A stretch of 64,000 nucleotides of DNA from an uncultured Flavobacteriales bacterium (GCA_943788775.1 CALSRO010000005.1:744001-808000); one strand, 5' to 3'. Shown: positions 20,388-31,135, counted from the first letter of the stretch. A program made the numbers and translations. The notes: generated from the sequence alone by a model not told the origin.

Positions 20388-21569
20388 ATGGAGGTAAGCG
20401 ACAAGTACGCGTCACGCGGAGTTTCAGCAGGTAAGGCTGATGTGCACGCAGCTATTAAGAATATAGATAAAGGTTTGTATCCCAAGGCTTTTTGTAAAAT
20501 CATTCCTGATATGTTGACAGGTGATGAATCGAAGTGTCTAGTTATGCATGCAGATGGAGCGGGTACCAAATCTTCTCTGGCTTACGCATATTGGAAGGAA
20601 ACAGGCGACCTCAGCGTATGGAAAGGCATTGCTCAGGATGCTGTGGTGATGAATACGGATGATTTATTATGCGTTGGAGCTAAAGGCCCGATTGCACTTT
20701 CATCAACAATTGGTAGGAATAAGAAAGAAATTTCAGGTGAAGTAATTAAGGCAATTATCGAGGGCACCGAGGAGTTACTTCAGTCTATGCGCGATATGGG
20801 TTTTATGATTTACTCTACAGGCGGTGAAACTGCCGATGTAGGTGATTTAGTTCGGTCAATTATCGTTGATAGTACCGTGACTGCTGTTATGAATCGAAAG
20901 GATGTTATTGACGCATCAAGGATAAAAGATGGAAACGTGATTGTTGGGCTTTCCTCATCAGGAAAAGCGAAATACGAGCAATCGTGGAATGCAGGAATGG
21001 GAAGTAATGGCTTGACATCAGCTCGTCATGATCTTTTTAACAAAGAAGTAGCAGAGAGATATCCTGAAAGCTTTGATAATTCTTTGGATAATACCTTGGC
21101 TTATACTGGGCCGTATTTCCTGACTGATAGTGTACCAAACTCACCGTTAGATGCTGGGAAAATGGTGTTGTCTCCAACGCGAACATATGCACCAATAATG
21201 ATTAAGCTATTCGAAGTTTTAAAGGGAGAAATCAACGGAATAATTCACTGTAGTGGAGGTGGGCAAACCAAGATTCTACATTTCTTAGAACAAGGCAAAG
21301 TGATCAAGGACCAGTTGTTTGATGTGCCTGTCTTGTTTAGCGAAATCCAAAAACATAGTAAGACCTCATGGAAGGAAATGTACCAGGTATTTAACATGGG
21401 ACATCGGATGGAAATATATGTAGACGAGAAATATGCTCAAACCATCATAGATGTGTCAACTGAGTTCGGAGTTGATGCTAAAATTATTGGTCGAGTAGAA
21501 GGATCAAAAAGTCCAGAGCTTCACATTCACAATGGAAATGAAATATTGAAATACAATAAAAACGCATGA
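20388..21569 (+). CDS. purM: Phosphoribosylformylglycinamidine cyclo-ligase (AIR synthetase)
   Basis: Fifth step of purine synthesis: ATP-driven closure of FGAM to AIR. 393 residues from the ATG, the longer form found in Bacteroidota (other bacteria have about 345). Near the N-terminus it has Y-A-x-R-G-V-S-A-G-K-A and H-A-D-G-A-G-T-K-S. The N-terminal AIRS fold has D-A-V-V-M-N-T-D-D and G-G-E-T-A-D-V. The C-terminal half has H-C-S-G-G-G-Q-T-K. The upstream GTG is excluded because it lies in the preceding terminator. It overlaps prfA by 4 bases. Confidence 0.94.
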   Translation: MEVSDKYASRGVSAGKADVHAAIKNIDKGLYPKAFCKIIPDMLTGDESKCLVMHADGAGTKSSLAYAYWKETGDLSVWKGIAQDAVVMNTDDLLCVGAKGPIALSSTIGRNKKEISGEVIKAIIEGTEELLQSMRDMGFMIYSTGGETADVGDLVRSIIVDSTVTAVMNRKDVIDASRIKDGNVIVGLSSSGKAKYEQSWNAGMGSNGLTSARHDLFNKEVAERYPESFDNSLDNTLAYTGPYFLTDSVPNSPLDAGKMVLSPTRTYAPIMIKLFEVLKGEINGIIHCSGGGQTKILHFLEQGKVIKDQLFDVPVLFSEIQKHSKTSWKEMYQVFNMGHRMEIYVDEKYAQTIIDVSTEFGVDAKIIGRVEGSKSPELHIHNGNEILKYNKNA

Positions 21570-22654
21570 GCACCTTACTAACTAAACTAGAATATATTAA
21601 GGAGCGTTGGGAAAAAGTTGAATTGCAATTAAGTGATCCCGAGGTGATTGGGGACATGAAACGTTTTGTCAAGCTGAATAAAGAATACAGCGATTTAGGT
21701 GAAATCGTAAAAGTCTACAACGAGTATCGCGATATGCTTGGTAATTTGGAAAGTACTAAGGAGTTACTTCAATCCGAAATGGATGAAGAAATGCGAGAAA
21801 TGGCTAAAGAGGAGTTGTCCGAACTGGAATCGGCTATTCCTGAAAAAGAGGAGCAAATAAAATGGTTGCTTGTACCGAAAGATCCGGATGATGATCGTAA
21901 TGCTATTCTTGAAATTAGAGCGGGAACCGGTGGTGATGAGGCCAGTTTGTTTGCAGGAGACCTTTATCGAATGTACACTCGTTATATCGAGAATCAGGGT
22001 TGGAAGATTGATGTTTTGGACGTGACTGAAGGTACTGCTGGTGGCTATAAAGAAGTAATTCTGAAAGTGACTGGTCCAGATGCATATGGCATTTTAAAAT
22101 ATGAAGCTGGTGTACATCGAGTTCAAAGAGTTCCAGAAACTGAATCACAAGGTCGTGTGCATACTTCGGCTGCTAGCGTGGCTGTATTGCCTGAGGCTGA
22201 AGAAGTTGATGTGGTGATTAATCCTGCGGACATTGAGATTCAAACAGCGCGATCAAGCGGGGCTGGCGGGCAAAATGTGAATAAAGTGGAAACCAAAGTT
22301 CAGCTTACACACAAGCCAACAGGAATTTTTATTCAATGTCAGGTGGAGCGTTCCCAATTACGAAATCGCGAAATCGCTATGGAAATGCTTCGGTCTCGAT
22401 TGTATGAAATGGAGTCGAGCAAAAAGAATGCTGACATAGCATCAAAGCGTAAAACAATGGTTTCTAGTGGAGATCGATCAGCGAAAATCAGAACCTATAA
22501 TTACCCACAGGGACGTGTGACAGATCACCGAATCGGTTTGACACTTTACAATTTGGACAATGTCATAAATGGTGATATCCAGAAATTAATCGATGAGCTC
22601 GTTATGGCTGAAAATGCCGAAAAACTTAAGGCTGGTGAGGATATCATGGCCTAA
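21566..22654 (+). CDS. prfA: Peptide chain release factor 1
   Basis: Recognises UAA and UAG in the ribosomal A site and triggers release of the nascent chain. 362 residues, normal length. The catalytic G-G-Q motif is in [11 protein letters not shown] near residue 233. The codon-recognition tripeptide region shows [13 protein letters not shown], in which P-E-T is the RF1-type form of the P-x-T element. The start overlaps the purM stop by 4 bases (ATGA), so the two are coupled. The partner methyltransferase PrmC is not adjacent. Confidence 0.96.
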   Translation: MSTLLTKLEYIKERWEKVELQLSDPEVIGDMKRFVKLNKEYSDLGEIVKVYNEYRDMLGNLESTKELLQSEMDEEMREMAKEELSELESAIPEKEEQIKWLLVPKDPDDDRNAILEIRAGTGGDEASLFAGDLYRMYTRYIENQGWKIDVLDVTEGTAGGYKEVILKVTGPDAYGILKYEAGVHRVQRVPETESQGRVHTSAASVAVLPEAEEVDVVINPADIEIQTARSSGAGGQNVNKVETKVQLTHKPTGIFIQCQVERSQLRNREIAMEMLRSRLYEMESSKKNADIASKRKTMVSSGDRSAKIRTYNYPQGRVTDHRIGLTLYNLDNVINGDIQKLIDELVMAENAEKLKAGEDIMA

Positions 22655-22665
22655 CTAAACATGCA

Positions 22666-23472
22666 ATGAATAGGATAGAACTAATAGAATTAATTAATAA
22701 GAAGCAATCCTTTCTTTGTGTTGGATTAGATACCGATCCAAACAAACTTCCGGATCACCTTCCAAAAAATGCTGAAGGTGTCCTCGAGTTTAACAAGCAG
22801 ATTATTGATTCGACCAAAGAATTTGCGGTTTCTTTCAAACTTAACATTGCGTTCTACGAAGCGCTTGGAATTGAGGGTTGGAAAGCACTTGAGAAAACGA
22901 TAAACTATATTCCAAAAGATCAAGCACTGGTTATTGCGGACGCAAAAAGAGGGGATATTGGCAATACAGCTGATCAATATGCCAAGGCATTTTTCGAGAA
23001 CTTAAAAGCTGATGCGATTACGGTGAATCCTTATATGGGTAGAGACTCTGTTGAACCATTTTTAAAGTATGATAATAAATGGACGATTGCTTTAGGTCTA
23101 ACATCTAATATAGGTGCTATCGACATTGAACTAATGGATTTGAAAAATGGTCGGAAAGTATATGAGGATGCGATTGATTCCATTGCTAAGTTGGGAACTA
23201 TAGACAATCTGATGTTTGTGGTTGGTGCCACCAAGGTTGAATATTTTGAAAAGATCAGGACCATTATTCCAGATCACTTTCTGCTCATTCCAGGTGTTGG
23301 TGCACAAGGAGGAAAGCTGCAAGATTTGCAAAGCGCAATGAACGAAGATTGTGGGCTACTGGTTAATTCCTCTCGTCAAATAATATACGCTAGCAAAGGA
23401 GTTGATTTTGCTGAACAAGCTGCGGTGCAAGCTTCCGTATTGCAACGGCAAATGGCCGAAATGTTAAAGTAG
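22666..23472 (+). CDS. pyrF: Orotidine 5'-phosphate decarboxylase
   Basis: Last step of UMP synthesis. 268 residues, of the longer type 2 subfamily. The active-site motif is A-D-A-K-R-G-D-I-G-N-T near residue 89, holding the Asp-Lys-x-x-Asp-like catalytic set in this subfamily's form. Other markers are G-L-D-T-D-P at the N-terminus and L-I-P-G-V-G-A-Q-G-G near the phosphate-binding end. It lies 11 bases after prfA and 4 bases before the DUF2851 gene, in the same putative operon. Confidence 0.94.
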   Translation: MNRIELIELINKKQSFLCVGLDTDPNKLPDHLPKNAEGVLEFNKQIIDSTKEFAVSFKLNIAFYEALGIEGWKALEKTINYIPKDQALVIADAKRGDIGNTADQYAKAFFENLKADAITVNPYMGRDSVEPFLKYDNKWTIALGLTSNIGAIDIELMDLKNGRKVYEDAIDSIAKLGTIDNLMFVVGATKVEYFEKIRTIIPDHFLLIPGVGAQGGKLQDLQSAMNEDCGLLVNSSRQIIYASKGVDFAEQAAVQASVLQRQMAEMLK

Positions 23473-23476
23473 TTGC

Positions 23477-24745
23477 ATGCGAGAGGACCTGCTTCAATTC
23501 GTTTGGGCTCACGGCCTTTTTGATCTAAGCAACCTTGTTACCACCACCGGTGAGGCCATTGGAATTGAACGGTTTGGGTCTCTCAATTCTATTGCTGGTC
23601 CCGACTTTTCAGATGCCCGAATAAGAATTGATGCTCACCTGTGGATTGGAAATGTGGAAATCCACATCAAGGCCTCTGAATGGAATCAACACCGACACGA
23701 CCAGGACCCGGCATATAACAATGTCATTTTACATGTGGTTCTGGAAAATGACATGACCATTTATAATCAAAATGGGGAGTTAATACCAACGTTGGAGTTA
23801 AAGGGAAGAATCGGCAAATCGATTATTAAACGATACCAATCTCTATGTGAAAGTAAAAGGCGCATTCCCTGTGAAGGATTCATTAAAGACTTCCCCAAAA
23901 TTCAGTTTAATGCTTGGCTCGAAAGTCTTTTGGTAAATCGATTAGAGAGAAAATCAAATGATATACGACTGATTCATAAAACTGCTGATGGCAATTGGCT
24001 GGAAACCTTTTATACTTTATTTGTTGGGTATTTAGGTCAAAATCAAAACAAACTTGCCCTTCAAGAACTATGTCGTAAACTTCCTTTCAATACCCTTTCT
24101 AAACATATCGACCAGCCTTTTCAGCTGGAGTCTATGCTTTTCGGTGTAGCAAATTTAATTCCAGCGAATAGCCAAGTTAAATATGCTCAGCGACTTCAAA
24201 ACGAATACGAATTTCTTAAGATAAAGTATAGTCTTAATGAAATATCTCAGCAGTGGAAGTTCGGAGGAATTCGTCCTGAAGCTTTCCCAACGCGAAGAAT
24301 AGCCTTGTTGGTAAAACTGCTACCTTATCTACAACGCGGCTATAATAACCTCATGCAAAGCGAGGAAATTAAATGGCCGGATTCTTCAAGTTTTGATCAT
24401 GAGTATTGGTCCTTTCATTATAGTTTTAAGGACGAGGCAAAGCAAATGATAAGCTTCAGGCTTTCTGATGGTTTAAAGCAGATTTTAAAGATTAACGTGA
24501 TCGCACCATTCGTGTTTTTCTATGGGCGCGAAGTGGGAGGTGATCGATTTATTGGCCAGGCCTTAACGGTTTTGGAAAGTTGTAAACCAGAAAAGAATCG
24601 AGTGCTAAGGGAGTGGCAAAAACTGGAAATTGAGGCTCAAGATGGAGCACAGAGTCAAGCATTAATTGAGCTCCGCAAACAATACTGTGAACATAAAAAT
24701 TGCGTAATTTGCAACGTAGGAAAATCGCTTATCCAGAAACAATGA
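23477..24745 (+). CDS. DUF2851 family protein
   Basis: 422 residues, cytoplasmic by composition. The N-terminal half has the DUF2851 hallmarks W-x-x-G-x-F and G-P-D-F-S-D-A-R-I, then G-N-V-E-I-H-I-K-A-S-E-W-N, N-N-V-I-L-H-V-V and C-x(9)-C. Near the end it has C-E-H-K-N-C-V-I-C-N-V-G, a cysteine-rich motif that may bind metal. The family is widespread in Bacteroidota and its function is unknown. G-P-D-F-x-x-A with G-x-x-E-x-H recalls nuclease-like folds, but that is only a suggestion. It overlaps the PspC gene by 4 bases. Confidence 0.85.
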   Translation: MREDLLQFVWAHGLFDLSNLVTTTGEAIGIERFGSLNSIAGPDFSDARIRIDAHLWIGNVEIHIKASEWNQHRHDQDPAYNNVILHVVLENDMTIYNQNGELIPTLELKGRIGKSIIKRYQSLCESKRRIPCEGFIKDFPKIQFNAWLESLLVNRLERKSNDIRLIHKTADGNWLETFYTLFVGYLGQNQNKLALQELCRKLPFNTLSKHIDQPFQLESMLFGVANLIPANSQVKYAQRLQNEYEFLKIKYSLNEISQQWKFGGIRPEAFPTRRIALLVKLLPYLQRGYNNLMQSEEIKWPDSSSFDHEYWSFHYSFKDEAKQMISFRLSDGLKQILKINVIAPFVFFYGREVGGDRFIGQALTVLESCKPEKNRVLREWQKLEIEAQDGAQSQALIELRKQYCEHKNCVICNVGKSLIQKQ

Positions 24746-24963
24746 AAGCAAGGATTCAGTCATTTTTAGAACGTAACGCATTTGGTGTTTGCGAGTGGTT
24801 AGGCGAAAAATGGGGTATTAAATCTTCACGAATTCGTGTTTATTTCATTTATGTTTCGTTTTTCACCTTTGGATCTCCAATAATTGTCTATTTCGCGCTA
24901 CTTTTTTGGCTAGAACAGAAGGACTTTTTTAGATCAAAACGCCCCACTATTTGGGATGTTTAG
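24742..24963 (+). CDS. Small PspC-domain membrane protein
   Basis: 73 residues from the ATG that overlaps the previous stop (ATGA). The PspC fold is visible: N-A-F-G-V-C-E-W-L-G-E-K-W-G-I, then S-R-I-R-V-Y-F-I-Y-V-S-F, then a membrane helix to about residue 60 (V-Y-F-A-L-L-F-W-L). PspC proteins take part in envelope-stress responses in other bacteria; the job of this single-domain form is not established. A longer reading from a TTG at 24700 would sit inside the DUF2851 gene and is less likely. Confidence 0.8.
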   Translation: MKARIQSFLERNAFGVCEWLGEKWGIKSSRIRVYFIYVSFFTFGSPIIVYFALLFWLEQKDFFRSKRPTIWDV

Positions 24964-24986
24964 CCACTTTTTGATACAATAGTTAA

Positions 24987-26018
24987 GTGAGCATTCTTCC
25001 TCAATTCAAATATTTTAAAGAAATATACTACGCCCTGCTTTTTTTGGTCGTGGTATTGTTTGGAGGGACTTTAGGATACGTCTATATTGAGGATTATTCT
25101 GTAATGGATGCCTTCTATATGACTGTGATTACGGTGTCCACAGTTGGTTTTGGTGAAGTAGAAATGCTGAGTGATGTTGGTAGATTATTTACGTCTTTTT
25201 TAATAATCAGCACCTTCGGTACATTCGCTTATACGTTCAGTAATGTCACTCGATATATCATTTCAGGGAAATACAGAATCTATTTTAAAAACTATAAAGT
25301 AATGAACGAATTAGAATTGTTGAGTGGTCATGTAATTGTTTGCGGGTATGGCCGTAATGGAAAGCAGGCGATTAAATCGTTACGTGCTCATAAAGAACAA
25401 TTTGTTGTTATTGAATCTGATGGCGATTTAGTGACTCAAGTTCAAGATACTGATGAAGAAATACTGATTATCGCTGGCGATGCAACGGATGATAGCATAC
25501 TAATAAAGGCAGGCGTTCAACGCGCCAAGGCGATAATTGCGACACTACCAAAAGACGCTGATAACCTCTTTGTTGTATTGAGCTCTAGAGAGTTAAATAA
25601 AAGGCTCAATATCATTTCTCGAGCTTCAGATGATCGAAGTGAGCATAAATTAAAAATAGCAGGAGCAAACAATGTAATTCTTCCTGATAGTGTTGGGGGC
25701 TCTCATATGGCAATGTTGGTCATGACGCCTGATTTAATGGAATTCCTCGACCACATCTCCTTGACTGGAATGGATGAATCAACCTTGGTTGAAATTAGAT
25801 TTAACAACCTTCCAGCAGATTTTGAGCATAAGAGTATAATTGAGATTGAAAAGCGATATCAGACTGGAGCTAGGATCATTGGATTTAAAACACCAGAAAA
25901 TGAGATAATCGTAAATCCGTCTTCAGAAACTGAATTAGTTCCTAAATCGAAGCTATTCGTATTAGGTAATCCAGATCAAATCAAACGATTAAAATCGGTG
26001 TTACACATCGATGACTAA
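24987..26018 (+). CDS. Potassium channel with TrkA N- and C-terminal regulatory domains
   Basis: 343 residues from a GTG start. Two membrane helices flank the pore loop with the selectivity filter T-V-G-F-G-E near residue 51, so it is a two-helix (Ion_trans_2) channel. An RCK/TrkA_N domain follows from about 112, with the dinucleotide-binding V-C-G-Y-G-R-N-G-K and an acidic residue (V-I-E-S-D) after the next strand. A TrkA_C domain lies at about 255-340. It probably passes K+ under control of a bound nucleotide or ion. No Trk/Ktr transporter subunit is adjacent. The end overlaps the next gene by 8 bases. Confidence 0.9.
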   Translation: MSILPQFKYFKEIYYALLFLVVVLFGGTLGYVYIEDYSVMDAFYMTVITVSTVGFGEVEMLSDVGRLFTSFLIISTFGTFAYTFSNVTRYIISGKYRIYFKNYKVMNELELLSGHVIVCGYGRNGKQAIKSLRAHKEQFVVIESDGDLVTQVQDTDEEILIIAGDATDDSILIKAGVQRAKAIIATLPKDADNLFVVLSSRELNKRLNIISRASDDRSEHKLKIAGANNVILPDSVGGSHMAMLVMTPDLMEFLDHISLTGMDESTLVEIRFNNLPADFEHKSIIEIEKRYQTGARIIGFKTPENEIIVNPSSETELVPKSKLFVLGNPDQIKRLKSVLHIDD

Positions 26019-26904
26019 AAAACGAAAAGTATTGGTGACCGGAGCTAATGGGCTCATTGGAAGCCGAATCGCTGAATTGGCAGATTTAGATTTTGACATC
26101 ATCACAATGTCAAAGACCAAAAATGAATGGGTTGATTATGTAGTTGATTTTAAGAATGTAGAAGAAATTACCGAAGTTTTAAACCTATCGAACCCTGACG
26201 TGATTATTAATGCCGGAGGTATTACTTCTATTGAATTTGCAGAGATCAATAGGGCCGAAACAACGCTCGTGAATGTGGATGCTGTGAAGGTTATTGCTAG
26301 GTGGTGTGAGGAGCGTGAGGCACGTTTGATTCAGTTTTCAACGGACTTCGTATTCAATGGAACGAAGGATTGGTATTGTGAATCGGATATTGCATCTCCA
26401 ATAAGTCACTACGGTCAATCAAAACTGAAGTCGGAAGAAATCGCGCTTAACCTGGGTTCATCAGTGGTAATTAGGACATCGCTCGTATATGGCCTAACAA
26501 ATCACATGAGTCGGTTAAATTTTCCTCTTTGGATTTATAACGAGCTTACTAAGGGCAATACACTGAAAATAACTGCAGATCAATTTCGCTCGCCAACATT
26601 TGTAGATGATTTGGCTCTTGCAACAATCGATCTCATTGAACACTCCTTTAATGGAATTATTCACTTGGCGGGATCGAAGCGACTTAATGTATATGACTTT
26701 GCCCTTGAAGCAGCTGAACTGTTTTGCCTGAATATCGAATTACTGACTCCGATTAATACTGACAATTCAGGTCAAAATGTGAAACGACCGATGTCCACAG
26801 GTCTGAATAATGGCCTTGCGCTTGCGGTGATAGGATACAAGCCCAGATCACCAAAGGAAGGCCTTAAGCAAATTTTCAAAAAACTGAATACCCAGAAGAA
26901 TTAG
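26011..26904 (+). CDS. SDR-family NAD(P)-dependent reductase, RmlD-like
   Basis: 297 residues, extended short-chain dehydrogenase of the dTDP-4-dehydrorhamnose-reductase type. N-terminal nucleotide motif T-G-A-N-G-L-I-G (about residues 9-16). N-A-G-G-I-T-S follows, and the catalytic Tyr-x3-Lys is in H-Y-G-Q-S-K. S-T-D-F-V-F-N-G matches the RmlD signature. The rml partner genes (rmlA, B, C) are not nearby, so the sugar substrate is uncertain; MAT2B-like proteins share this fold. It overlaps the channel gene by 8 bases. Confidence 0.82.
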   Translation: MTKKRKVLVTGANGLIGSRIAELADLDFDIITMSKTKNEWVDYVVDFKNVEEITEVLNLSNPDVIINAGGITSIEFAEINRAETTLVNVDAVKVIARWCEEREARLIQFSTDFVFNGTKDWYCESDIASPISHYGQSKLKSEEIALNLGSSVVIRTSLVYGLTNHMSRLNFPLWIYNELTKGNTLKITADQFRSPTFVDDLALATIDLIEHSFNGIIHLAGSKRLNVYDFALEAAELFCLNIELLTPINTDNSGQNVKRPMSTGLNNGLALAVIGYKPRSPKEGLKQIFKKLNTQKN

Positions 26905-26936
26905 CTTGGTATCTAGATTCCCATATATTTGGCTGA

Positions 26937-28511
26937 ATGCAAATCAGAACAATGAATAAGCTTCGCGTTTTTATCACGTTTATTTCTCTTCAAGTACTGT
27001 CATTACCATTGTTGGCTCAGGAACCTGGCGCAGTTGATAGGGCTATAAATGACTTTATGGAGCCGATCACGACAACACTTATGAAGGTCATCTTCTTTAC
27101 AGTTCCAATTGGTTCAATAGACGTTCCTTTCGTATTGATTTGGCTTATTGGTGGAGCAATTTTCTTCACCTTCTATATGAAGTTTATAAATATAACTGGC
27201 TTCAAGCACGCCTTGGATGTGGTGAGAGGGAAGTATGATAATCCCGATGATGCAGGTGAAGTGTCTCACTTTCAAGCATTGACTGCGGCCTTATCGGGAA
27301 CAGTTGGAGTTGGAAATATTGCTGGTGTAGCTATTGCTGTTTCACTCGGTGGACCTGGAGCCACATTTTGGATGATAGTTGCTGGACTATTCGGGATGTC
27401 TTCAAAATTTGTTGAGTGTACACTTGGATTGAAATACCGAAGGCAACACGAAGACGGTTCCGTGTCTGGTGGTCCAATGTATTACTTAAGCCAAGGATTG
27501 GCAAATAAAGGCAAATCGAAATTTGGAAAGGTGTTGGCGGCATTGTTTGCAATTGCTTGCATTGGTGGCTCTTTCGGTGGCGGAAATATGGTTCAAATAA
27601 ATCAGGCAACTCAACAGCTTATTGCCGTCACGGGTGGCGCTGAAAGCATTTTCTTCGAAAGAGGCTGGATCTTTGGTGTGATGATGGCAATAGTCGTAGG
27701 AGTAATTATAATCGGTGGTATTAAAAGTATTGCTAAAGTTACAGATAAGGTGGTGCCGTTTATGGTTGGAATCTATGTCTTAGCAGCACTCATCGTTATT
27801 GGTAATAACATCACGAATATTGGATGGGCATTTGGTCAAATCCTATCAGGAGCCTTTAGTCCGGATGCTATGTATGGTGGTTTTATTGGCGTATTGATTC
27901 TAGGTTTTAAAAGAGCGGCATTCTCCAATGAAGCGGGAATTGGATCAGCTTCAATTGCACACTCGGCAGCTAAAACTGACGAACCAATTAGCGAAGGCGT
28001 AGTTGCGTTATTGGAGCCATTTATAGATACTGTTGTGATTTGTACGATGACCGCTTTAGTTATCATATTTTCTAGTTATGGTGATTTCACCCCAGCTGAA
28101 GCCATGGCATCTGCCTCCCCTGGAGGTACGGGGGAGGCCACAGGCATTGGTTTAACGTCTTCTGCATTTGCTCAGACGATAAGTTGGTTTCCAATTGTGC
28201 TTTCGGTTGCCGTGATTTTATTCGCACTGTCAACTATGATCTCTTGGAGTTATTATGGTATAAAATCTTGGACTTATTTATTTGGATCATCCAAATCATC
28301 TGTTACAACCTATAAAGTTGTATTCTGCTTGCTCGTTGTTGTGGGAGCAGCCATCAGCGCTAAACAGGTCTTTGACTTTGGAGATGCTATGATTTTCGCA
28401 ATGTGTTTTCCTAATGTGCTTGGATTGTACTTTTTAGCACCAGAAATAAAAGAAGATTTAAAATCATATTTCGATAGGATTAAATCGGGCGAAATAAAGG
28501 CTTATAAATAA
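26937..28511 (+). CDS. Sodium:alanine symporter (AGCS family)
   Basis: 524 residues with about ten membrane helices. It brings in alanine or glycine with Na+ at the inner membrane. Family markers: [16 protein letters not shown] near residue 108, [17 protein letters not shown] and F-S-N-E-A-G-I-G-S near 330. The first 30 residues look like a signal peptide (L-P-L-L-A-Q), as in several Bacteroidota members. An alternative ATG at 26952 would shorten it by five residues. It lies 12 bases before the HhH gene. Confidence 0.93.
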   Translation: MQIRTMNKLRVFITFISLQVLSLPLLAQEPGAVDRAINDFMEPITTTLMKVIFFTVPIGSIDVPFVLIWLIGGAIFFTFYMKFINITGFKHALDVVRGKYDNPDDAGEVSHFQALTAALSGTVGVGNIAGVAIAVSLGGPGATFWMIVAGLFGMSSKFVECTLGLKYRRQHEDGSVSGGPMYYLSQGLANKGKSKFGKVLAALFAIACIGGSFGGGNMVQINQATQQLIAVTGGAESIFFERGWIFGVMMAIVVGVIIIGGIKSIAKVTDKVVPFMVGIYVLAALIVIGNNITNIGWAFGQILSGAFSPDAMYGGFIGVLILGFKRAAFSNEAGIGSASIAHSAAKTDEPISEGVVALLEPFIDTVVICTMTALVIIFSSYGDFTPAEAMASASPGGTGEATGIGLTSSAFAQTISWFPIVLSVAVILFALSTMISWSYYGIKSWTYLFGSSKSSVTTYKVVFCLLVVVGAAISAKQVFDFGDAMIFAMCFPNVLGLYFLAPEIKEDLKSYFDRIKSGEIKAYK

Positions 28512-28523
28512 TGACCTGACACC

Positions 28524-29462
28524 ATGCGCTTGTGGAAAAAGCTTGTAAGAAATTATTTCACGTTTAATAATCGCGAAAAGCGTGGATTATATGTGCTGAT
28601 ACTTCTTATAGTCCTTCTATCCACAATCCATCTAGTTATTCGATTACAACCTGCTGAGCAACTAGCGATTTCCGAGGAACAAGAAAGTCTCTTAGCAGCT
28701 TTTGATCAGGCACAAAGTTCCGTATCATCCGATACCGATGTAGTGGACTCGGCTATAAATCAAGGCTCCTTAGATAAAATTGAATGGAAATCTTTCGATC
28801 CAAATATTGTCACTGTTGAAGAGTTGATGTCTCTAGGATTGGATTCAACAATCGCGCATCGTTTGGTGAAATATAGATCGAAAGGAGGGAAGTTTAAGGA
28901 TGCAAATGACCTTAGAAAAATTTACGGGATGGATAGTTCTTGGATTGAAACAGCTAATACTCACATGTCTTTTCCTGAAGGAATCATCGTTAAGCATACG
29001 CAACCAACATGGGCAATAAATCAACCAAAGGATACCATTAAATCCAAAATGAGAAAGGCAGTTCCAAAAGTTGAATTGAACGCAGTCGACAGTGCCACTC
29101 TCGTTCAACTTCCGTGGATTGGACCTTTTTATGCTAAGGAAATTGTCAAGCTAAGAAGTGGGTTAGGTGGATTTAGATCATATGAGCAATTACTAGCAGT
29201 TTATAAAATAAGAGATGAGGCCATTCAAAGTATCATCGATCATTCGACACTTGACACATCTCTGATTCAGCGAATTAAAATTAATGAAGTTGATTTGAAA
29301 AGATTAGGTTACCATCCATATCTTACTTGGAAACAAGCGAGGATCATTATCAACTATCGCGATCAACACGGAGATTACCGCACGGTTAAGGATATTCAGA
29401 AGACACTGGTCATTTCCGATTCAGTTTATCTTAAAATTGCACCCTATTTATCAACTGAATGA
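28524..29462 (+). CDS. Membrane-anchored helix-hairpin-helix protein (ComEA-like)
   Basis: 312 residues. One membrane helix lies at about 20-42 (V-L-I-L-L-I-V-L-L-S-T-I-H-L-V). After a linker come three HhH-type repeats: at about 90-140 (S-L-G-L-D, G-G-K-F-K), about 178-230 (L-N-A-V-D-S-A-T-L-V-Q-L-P-W-I-G) and about 250-310 (I-N-E-V-D, H-G-D-Y-R). ComEA-type HhH proteins bind DNA outside the inner membrane during uptake, but in Bacteroidota many such proteins are uncharacterised. It overlaps apt by 4 bases, which may only reflect gene packing. Confidence 0.82.
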   Translation: MRLWKKLVRNYFTFNNREKRGLYVLILLIVLLSTIHLVIRLQPAEQLAISEEQESLLAAFDQAQSSVSSDTDVVDSAINQGSLDKIEWKSFDPNIVTVEELMSLGLDSTIAHRLVKYRSKGGKFKDANDLRKIYGMDSSWIETANTHMSFPEGIIVKHTQPTWAINQPKDTIKSKMRKAVPKVELNAVDSATLVQLPWIGPFYAKEIVKLRSGLGGFRSYEQLLAVYKIRDEAIQSIIDHSTLDTSLIQRIKINEVDLKRLGYHPYLTWKQARIIINYRDQHGDYRTVKDIQKTLVISDSVYLKIAPYLSTE

Positions 29463-29986
29463 GTAAGGAAAGCCTTCTAAACGCAATTCGTACAATACCT
29501 GACTTTCCCAAGCCTGGAATTATGTTTAAAGATATCACCCCAGTGCTTCGAGATGTAGAATTATGTCGTTTTGTGGCAAAAACAATCGCTGATCAGTTTC
29601 GAAATGATGGAATTGAAATTGTGGCTGGAATTGAAAGTAGAGGATTTCTTTTCGGAATGATGATCGCTCAAGAATTAAATTGTGCCTTTGCAATGATTCG
29701 TAAAAAAGGAAAGCTACCTCATAATACCGTGGAAATGGATTATGCTTTGGAATACGGAACAGCGACAATCGAAATTCATGAGGAGGAGATTCTCCCTGGT
29801 CAATCGGTTATGATACATGATGATTTGTTGGCGACTGGTGGAACAGCTGAAGCGGCTGCAAAACTGGTGTCAAAAATTGGTGGAAACATAAAAGGTTTCA
29901 GTTTTGTTGTATCTCTTGATTTTCTAAATGGAACGAGCCTATTGGCCAATTACAATGAAAAAATTGTGACTCTTGTAAATTATTAA
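29459..29986 (+). CDS. apt: Adenine phosphoribosyltransferase
   Basis: Salvages adenine to AMP using PRPP in the cytoplasm. 175 residues, normal length. Motifs: F-P-K-P-G-I-M-F-K-D-I-T-P near residue 15, G-I-E-S-R-G-F near 56, and the PRPP-binding loop I-H-D-D-L-L-A-T-G-G-T-A near 119. The start overlaps the HhH gene by 4 bases (ATGA). It is followed after 9 bases by an acyl-CoA dehydrogenase gene. Confidence 0.96.
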   Translation: MSKESLLNAIRTIPDFPKPGIMFKDITPVLRDVELCRFVAKTIADQFRNDGIEIVAGIESRGFLFGMMIAQELNCAFAMIRKKGKLPHNTVEMDYALEYGTATIEIHEEEILPGQSVMIHDDLLATGGTAEAAAKLVSKIGGNIKGFSFVVSLDFLNGTSLLANYNEKIVTLVNY

Positions 29987-29995
29987 ATAAAAAAC

Positions 29996-31135
29996 ATGAA
30001 TTTTTCAAGCTACGAGAACGAAGAAATGATCACGCAAATGGTGCGTGATTTTGCAGAAAAAGAAATTCGTCCTAACATCATGAAATGGGATGAACCACAG
30101 CATTTCCCCGTGGACTTATTTAAAAAAATGGGTGAACTTGGAATGATGGGCGTATTTGTTCCTGAAGAGTATAATGGAGCCGGCTTGGGATATTTTGAAT
30201 ATGTCACAATAGTGACTGAGGTGGCTCGAGTATGTGGTTCAATCGGATTGAGTGTTGCAGCACACAACTCACTTTGCACCAATCATATTTTAATGTTTGG
30301 AAATGAAGATCAAAAGAATAAGTTTTTACCCAAACTCGCCACAGCAGAGTGGATTGGAGCTTGGGGGTTGACTGAAACTGGGACAGGTTCAGATGCCGGT
30401 GGTATGAACACTACAGCAGTGCGAGATGGAGATGATTGGATTATAAATGGTTCGAAAAACTTCATTACCCATGCAATAAGTGGAGATGTAGCGGTGGTAA
30501 TTGTTAGAACTGGGGAAAAAGGTGACTCACATGGAATGTCTGCTTTCATAATTGAAAAAGGCACACCAGGCTTTTCAGGTGGAAAGAAGGAGGATAAACT
30601 AGGCATGAGAGCGTCAGAAACAGCAGCTCTATTCTTTGACAATTGCCGAGTGTCAAATGCGAATTTACTTGGTAACGAAGGAGAAGGCTTTATTCAAGCG
30701 ATGAAGGTATTGGATGGTGGGAGAATTTCAATAGCTGCTTTATCATTGGGTATAGCTAAAGGGGCCTTGGATTGTTCAGTGCAGTATTCAAAAGAGCGCG
30801 AACAGTTTGGTAAACCAATATCTAAATTCCAAGCAATTGCCTTTAAATTAGCAGATATGGCCACTGAAATTGAAGCAGCCGAGTTGCTTATAATGCAAGC
30901 GGCCGACCTTAAAAACCGGGGACAAAAAGTAACTAAAGAATCCGCTTTCGCTAAGTATTACGCATCAGAAGTTTCTGTTCGTGTAGCGACAGAAGCGGTT
31001 CAGATTCATGGTGGATATGGCTATACAAAAGAATATCCAGCCGAAAAATTTTACAGAGATGCTAAGCTTTGCACCATTGGTGAAGGCACATCTGAAATAC
31101 AGAAGTTGGTAATATCTAGAGAAATTTTAAAATAG
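29996..31135 (+). CDS. Acyl-CoA dehydrogenase
   Basis: FAD-dependent oxidation of an acyl-CoA to its trans-2-enoyl form; electrons go to electron-transfer flavoprotein. 379 residues, normal length. Markers: W-G-L-T-E-T-G-T-G-S-D-A-G-G near residue 122 (FAD and substrate loop), E-R-E-Q-F-G-K-P near 266, Q-I-H-G-G-Y-G-Y near 338 and the C-terminal I-G-E-G-T-S-E-I-Q, whose first glutamate is in the usual catalytic place for short- and medium-chain members. Chain length preference cannot be told from sequence alone. Confidence 0.94.
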   Translation: MNFSSYENEEMITQMVRDFAEKEIRPNIMKWDEPQHFPVDLFKKMGELGMMGVFVPEEYNGAGLGYFEYVTIVTEVARVCGSIGLSVAAHNSLCTNHILMFGNEDQKNKFLPKLATAEWIGAWGLTETGTGSDAGGMNTTAVRDGDDWIINGSKNFITHAISGDVAVVIVRTGEKGDSHGMSAFIIEKGTPGFSGGKKEDKLGMRASETAALFFDNCRVSNANLLGNEGEGFIQAMKVLDGGRISIAALSLGIAKGALDCSVQYSKEREQFGKPISKFQAIAFKLADMATEIEAAELLIMQAADLKNRGQKVTKESAFAKYYASEVSVRVATEAVQIHGGYGYTKEYPAEKFYRDAKLCTIGEGTSEIQKLVISREILK